Below, piece by piece: positions 6,501 to 7,351 of a stretch of 7,351 bases of DNA; within the stretch, counting starts at the first letter, position 1, and every line of letters begins with the position of its first letter. Both the position numbers and the translations under genes were made by a program. The notes under the pieces are model-generated. The model had not been told where the DNA came from and ran no database searches. It saw only the letters and a list, made by a program, of their open reading frames with translations. Source of the DNA: Promethearchaeota archaeon (GTDB taxonomy: Archaea > Asgardarchaeota > Lokiarchaeia > Sigyniarchaeales > SOKP01); NCBI GenBank assembly GCA_019057355.1, contig DXJM01000216.1, positions 1 through 7,351 on the forward strand, read 5' to 3'.

Positions 6501-7137
6501 CAAAATTTTTCTCTCTTTCTAGTTCATTCGCTTTGTCCAAAATATCAAATGCTTTCTCTTGAATTTCTTGTGTAGTCTTCTTCTTTTCTTTATAAATATT
6601 TACGTTACTCACTTTCTCCTCGTATGATGATTGCACATCAAGCAGCGGACTCCCAGGTAAAGAACTTTCTTGAGGAATTGACACGTGTTTTTTCTGGTTG
6701 GTTAGCTCTTGTTGATCGATAACTTCCGCTAACTTGATCGCCTTGGATTTCAAATGTTCCAACTGTTGTTCATTCCAACCTGCTTGAATCAATAGACTTA
6801 TTGCAAAAACACTATTTTCAACAGCATCATGATAATTACCCTCAGATTCTAACTTATTTGCCCCATCAATTAATGAATAAGCTCGCATTTCAAGTATTCT
6901 TTTTGAATCCTCTTCTTCTTGGAGGAATTTTTCTCCTTGATCAATGATTTTCTTAATTTCATTAATTCTTGATGATAACTCATCAATTCTTTCTGCTAAA
7001 TAACCACTCTTTCTTAAATCCTCGAATGCAATTTCATAATTTTCTAATGCTTTATGCCATTCTTTCGATTCTTCAAACTTCTCTGCCACTTCTAAATATC
7101 TTAGAGCCTTTTGAGCTAGATCAATCTCTCTTTCCAT
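3580..7137 (-). CDS. Giant helical repeat protein: ten TPR/MIT-like modules joined by charged coiled-coil linkers
   Basis: A 1185-residue protein very rich in Glu, Lys, Gln and Arg, with no signal peptide, membrane segment or enzymatic motif visible, so probably cytoplasmic. It contains ten related modules of about 55 residues with the pattern A-x2-LL-x2-A-x5-G/K-x-YD-x-AI-x2-Y-x2-A-x3-L-x-I-x-W, then an amphipathic helix. These resemble TPR or MIT helical hairpins. Between modules, and after the last (about 1048-1185), lie charged stretches predicted to form long helices or coiled coils; residues about 147-185 look flexible (Ser, Pro). Such proteins usually act as scaffolds. I do not recognise a named family; similar TPR-like coiled-coil proteins are common in Asgard genomes. 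The ATG is fixed by an in-frame TAG seven codons upstream with no start between. It lies on the same strand as the E1 gene, 156 bp upstream of it; the E1 has its own promoter, so co-transcription is uncertain. The gene is reliable; the function is not known. Confidence 0.85.
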   Translation of the reverse strand: MEREIDLAQKALRYLEVAEKFEESKEWHKALENYEIAFEDLRKSGYLAERIDELSSRINEIKKIIDQGEKFLQEEEDSKRILEMRAYSLIDGANKLESEGNYHDAVENSVFAISLLIQAGWNEQQLEHLKSKAIKLAEVIDQQELTNQKKHVSIPQESSLPGSPLLDVQSSYEEKVSNVNIYKEKKKTTQEIQEKAFDILDKANELEREKNFDEAIKHYQESIELLNSIGWVEQTRNIETIIDKIRKNVKEMEKFQGQKVEMKIHHIIQEPISQSQNTDANVIIKVREVAEKKKEEEKIQERAFYLIDEAKRLEREKKYDHAIKQLENAINLFEKIEWDSHIQLIFNYIGMIRNKQNIDVGETQKLKKKQQELMKLQEAISSKQKEKPITSSEIREARQREYQERIAEKKTLEEQFYNLLTEADHFLQNSGDYDSAIDKYNQALELANVLGPNWRTQASTIKTTLMSVERIKKVRTEEEIKRKQKIEENRKKEVEAQLEIARQSTIEREKLKQKHITLLYREEEKKTQEMKRDDAFKILDSAQEYIIKGDLEKAISAYHNAAKIFVEIQWLDEVPLIETAIKKLELKIKQRNLIKQEKLNKKISILEEEKEFYKQIARGLENEKSKQRQKETVLIKKKEYQQYVEMRKQEAFKILEDSELEIRKGQYSKAIEMYRNAELILNEIQYPITVIEEMIQRTESIKQKQEKLDQKEKERKLQVEKEESDFQVQIAKENAKERERLRRRQIIQQKREESILQLEKQKENAFKLLEDADNLLRIRKYDESLDKYRKAEIILHQLQFPTESIKATMVKIIHLKNQEEIEKEQALQKKLELLQEERELEAIIEERQLQEREKKIAELLALEERREIAREQANYREIAFSLLERAKPYLEKRPPEYDPAISLYAQAKTILEDNVGWEPEIKKISELIQDLQREKFEQAKNQKMEEKERIKRQLEYDAFQEEICQRRSFYEKESENQKLKYEEMLERKYVINELRDEGLKLIDQAKRLASTYEFDKAYNLYEEAKKKFKKIGWDEEIGYIEAEIKNTRRLQQNIEHKFKEIQAQQRELEQKRKYEEELRRKDEEKKKDIIDEIGSYTSEITTILGEKQKIQSLTEKKEKERIAQEAKMFRKNMSAMINFKKDLTNELVRAKDEEKKRQEEKQMTKELKELKDISEMIKKVAKKDD
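3997..7116 (-). repeat. Protein-level repeat: ten helical modules, the last eight about 114 residues apart
   Basis: Approximate module positions in the 1185-residue protein are 8-64, 82-140, 192-246, 300-353, 412-470, 533-586, 648-700, 763-816, 876-932 and 993-1047. From the third module onward the start-to-start distances are 108, 112, 121, 115, 115, 113 and 117 residues. Each module has an aromatic residue at the same place after the second helix: Tyr46, Trp121, Trp231, Trp338, Trp454, Trp570, Tyr686, Phe800, Trp917 and Trp1033. The DNA copies are well diverged, so the repeats are old and not a recent tandem expansion. Confidence 0.75.
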
Positions 7138-7351
7138 TTTAAGATCAATTCTCTTCTATTGAACATGTAATTATTCAAATTAGTACACTTAGATAAATTA
7201 AGTTATTATTTCTATATTAATTATCCAAATCTTCTAATTATAAACTTATCAAAAAAAAGCACGGTAAAATATCATTTCTAAAGGTAATAGTTCCTAAACA
7301 TAGAGAGTAATTCATGCTATTTTTTTATAACATTTAATATGTAATTCACCT
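7138..7351. other. AT-rich intergenic region upstream of the repeat-protein gene
   Basis: No gene is visible in these 214 bases on either strand. They should hold the promoter of the repeat-protein gene. A TATA-like AATAATTAC (7167-7175, minus strand) lies about 34 bases upstream of the ATG, but several equally AT-rich stretches exist, so no single box can be chosen. Confidence 0.4.

Noticed and set aside
3580..7137. SMC, Rad50 or myosin-like coiled-coil ATPase
   Set aside because: There is no Walker A, Walker B or signature motif at either end, and the coiled coil is interrupted regularly by hairpin modules.
1..7351. CRISPR arrays, insertion sequences, tRNA or rRNA genes
   Set aside because: No regularly spaced DNA repeats, transposase, terminal inverted repeats or cloverleaf/rRNA-like segments were seen on either strand.

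Overview
This is an AT-rich window with short intergenic gaps, TATA-like boxes, little sign of Shine-Dalgarno sites, and eukaryote-like ubiquitin-pathway enzymes. Together these point to an archaeon, most likely an Asgard archaeon (Promethearchaeota) of the Lokiarchaeia type. That assignment is inferred from gene content and composition. There is no marker gene such as rRNA in the window.

Layout. At the left end (56-565, +) is a ubiquitin-conjugating E2 with an intact catalytic Cys, followed by a hairpin and T-rich tract. Next comes a HAD-superfamily phosphatase (717-1334, +). It converges, with a 5-bp gap, on a stand-alone CheY-like receiver protein (1340-1708, -). Then, on the minus strand, lies an E1-type ubiquitin-activating enzyme that resembles eukaryotic UBA3/UBA2. 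It is split over two overlapping frames. The upstream part (2254-3423) carries the ATP-binding adenylation domain, the first zinc CxxC and the catalytic Cys. The downstream part (1836-2291) carries the end of the adenylation fold, the second zinc CxxC and the E2-recruiting ubiquitin-fold domain. The right half (3580-7137, -) encodes a 1185-residue, highly charged helical protein. It has ten TPR/MIT-like helical modules, eight of them at a regular spacing of about 114 residues.

How the genes fit together. E1 and E2 are successive enzymes of one pathway: E1 adenylates a ubiquitin-like protein, holds it as a thioester and passes it to the E2 Cys. Finding both within 3.4 kb suggests a ubiquitin-like conjugation locus. 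No ubiquitin-like protein, RING protein or Rpn11-type protease is visible here; they may lie just outside. The HAD enzyme and receiver protein look like unrelated housekeeping or signalling genes, and the link of the large repeat protein to the ubiquitin genes is unknown.

Main points to follow up: the frame break inside the E1, a roughly 80-residue helical insertion in its adenylation domain, a UBE2G2/Cdc34-length loop next to the E2 active site, and the long-period repeat architecture of the 1185-residue protein.
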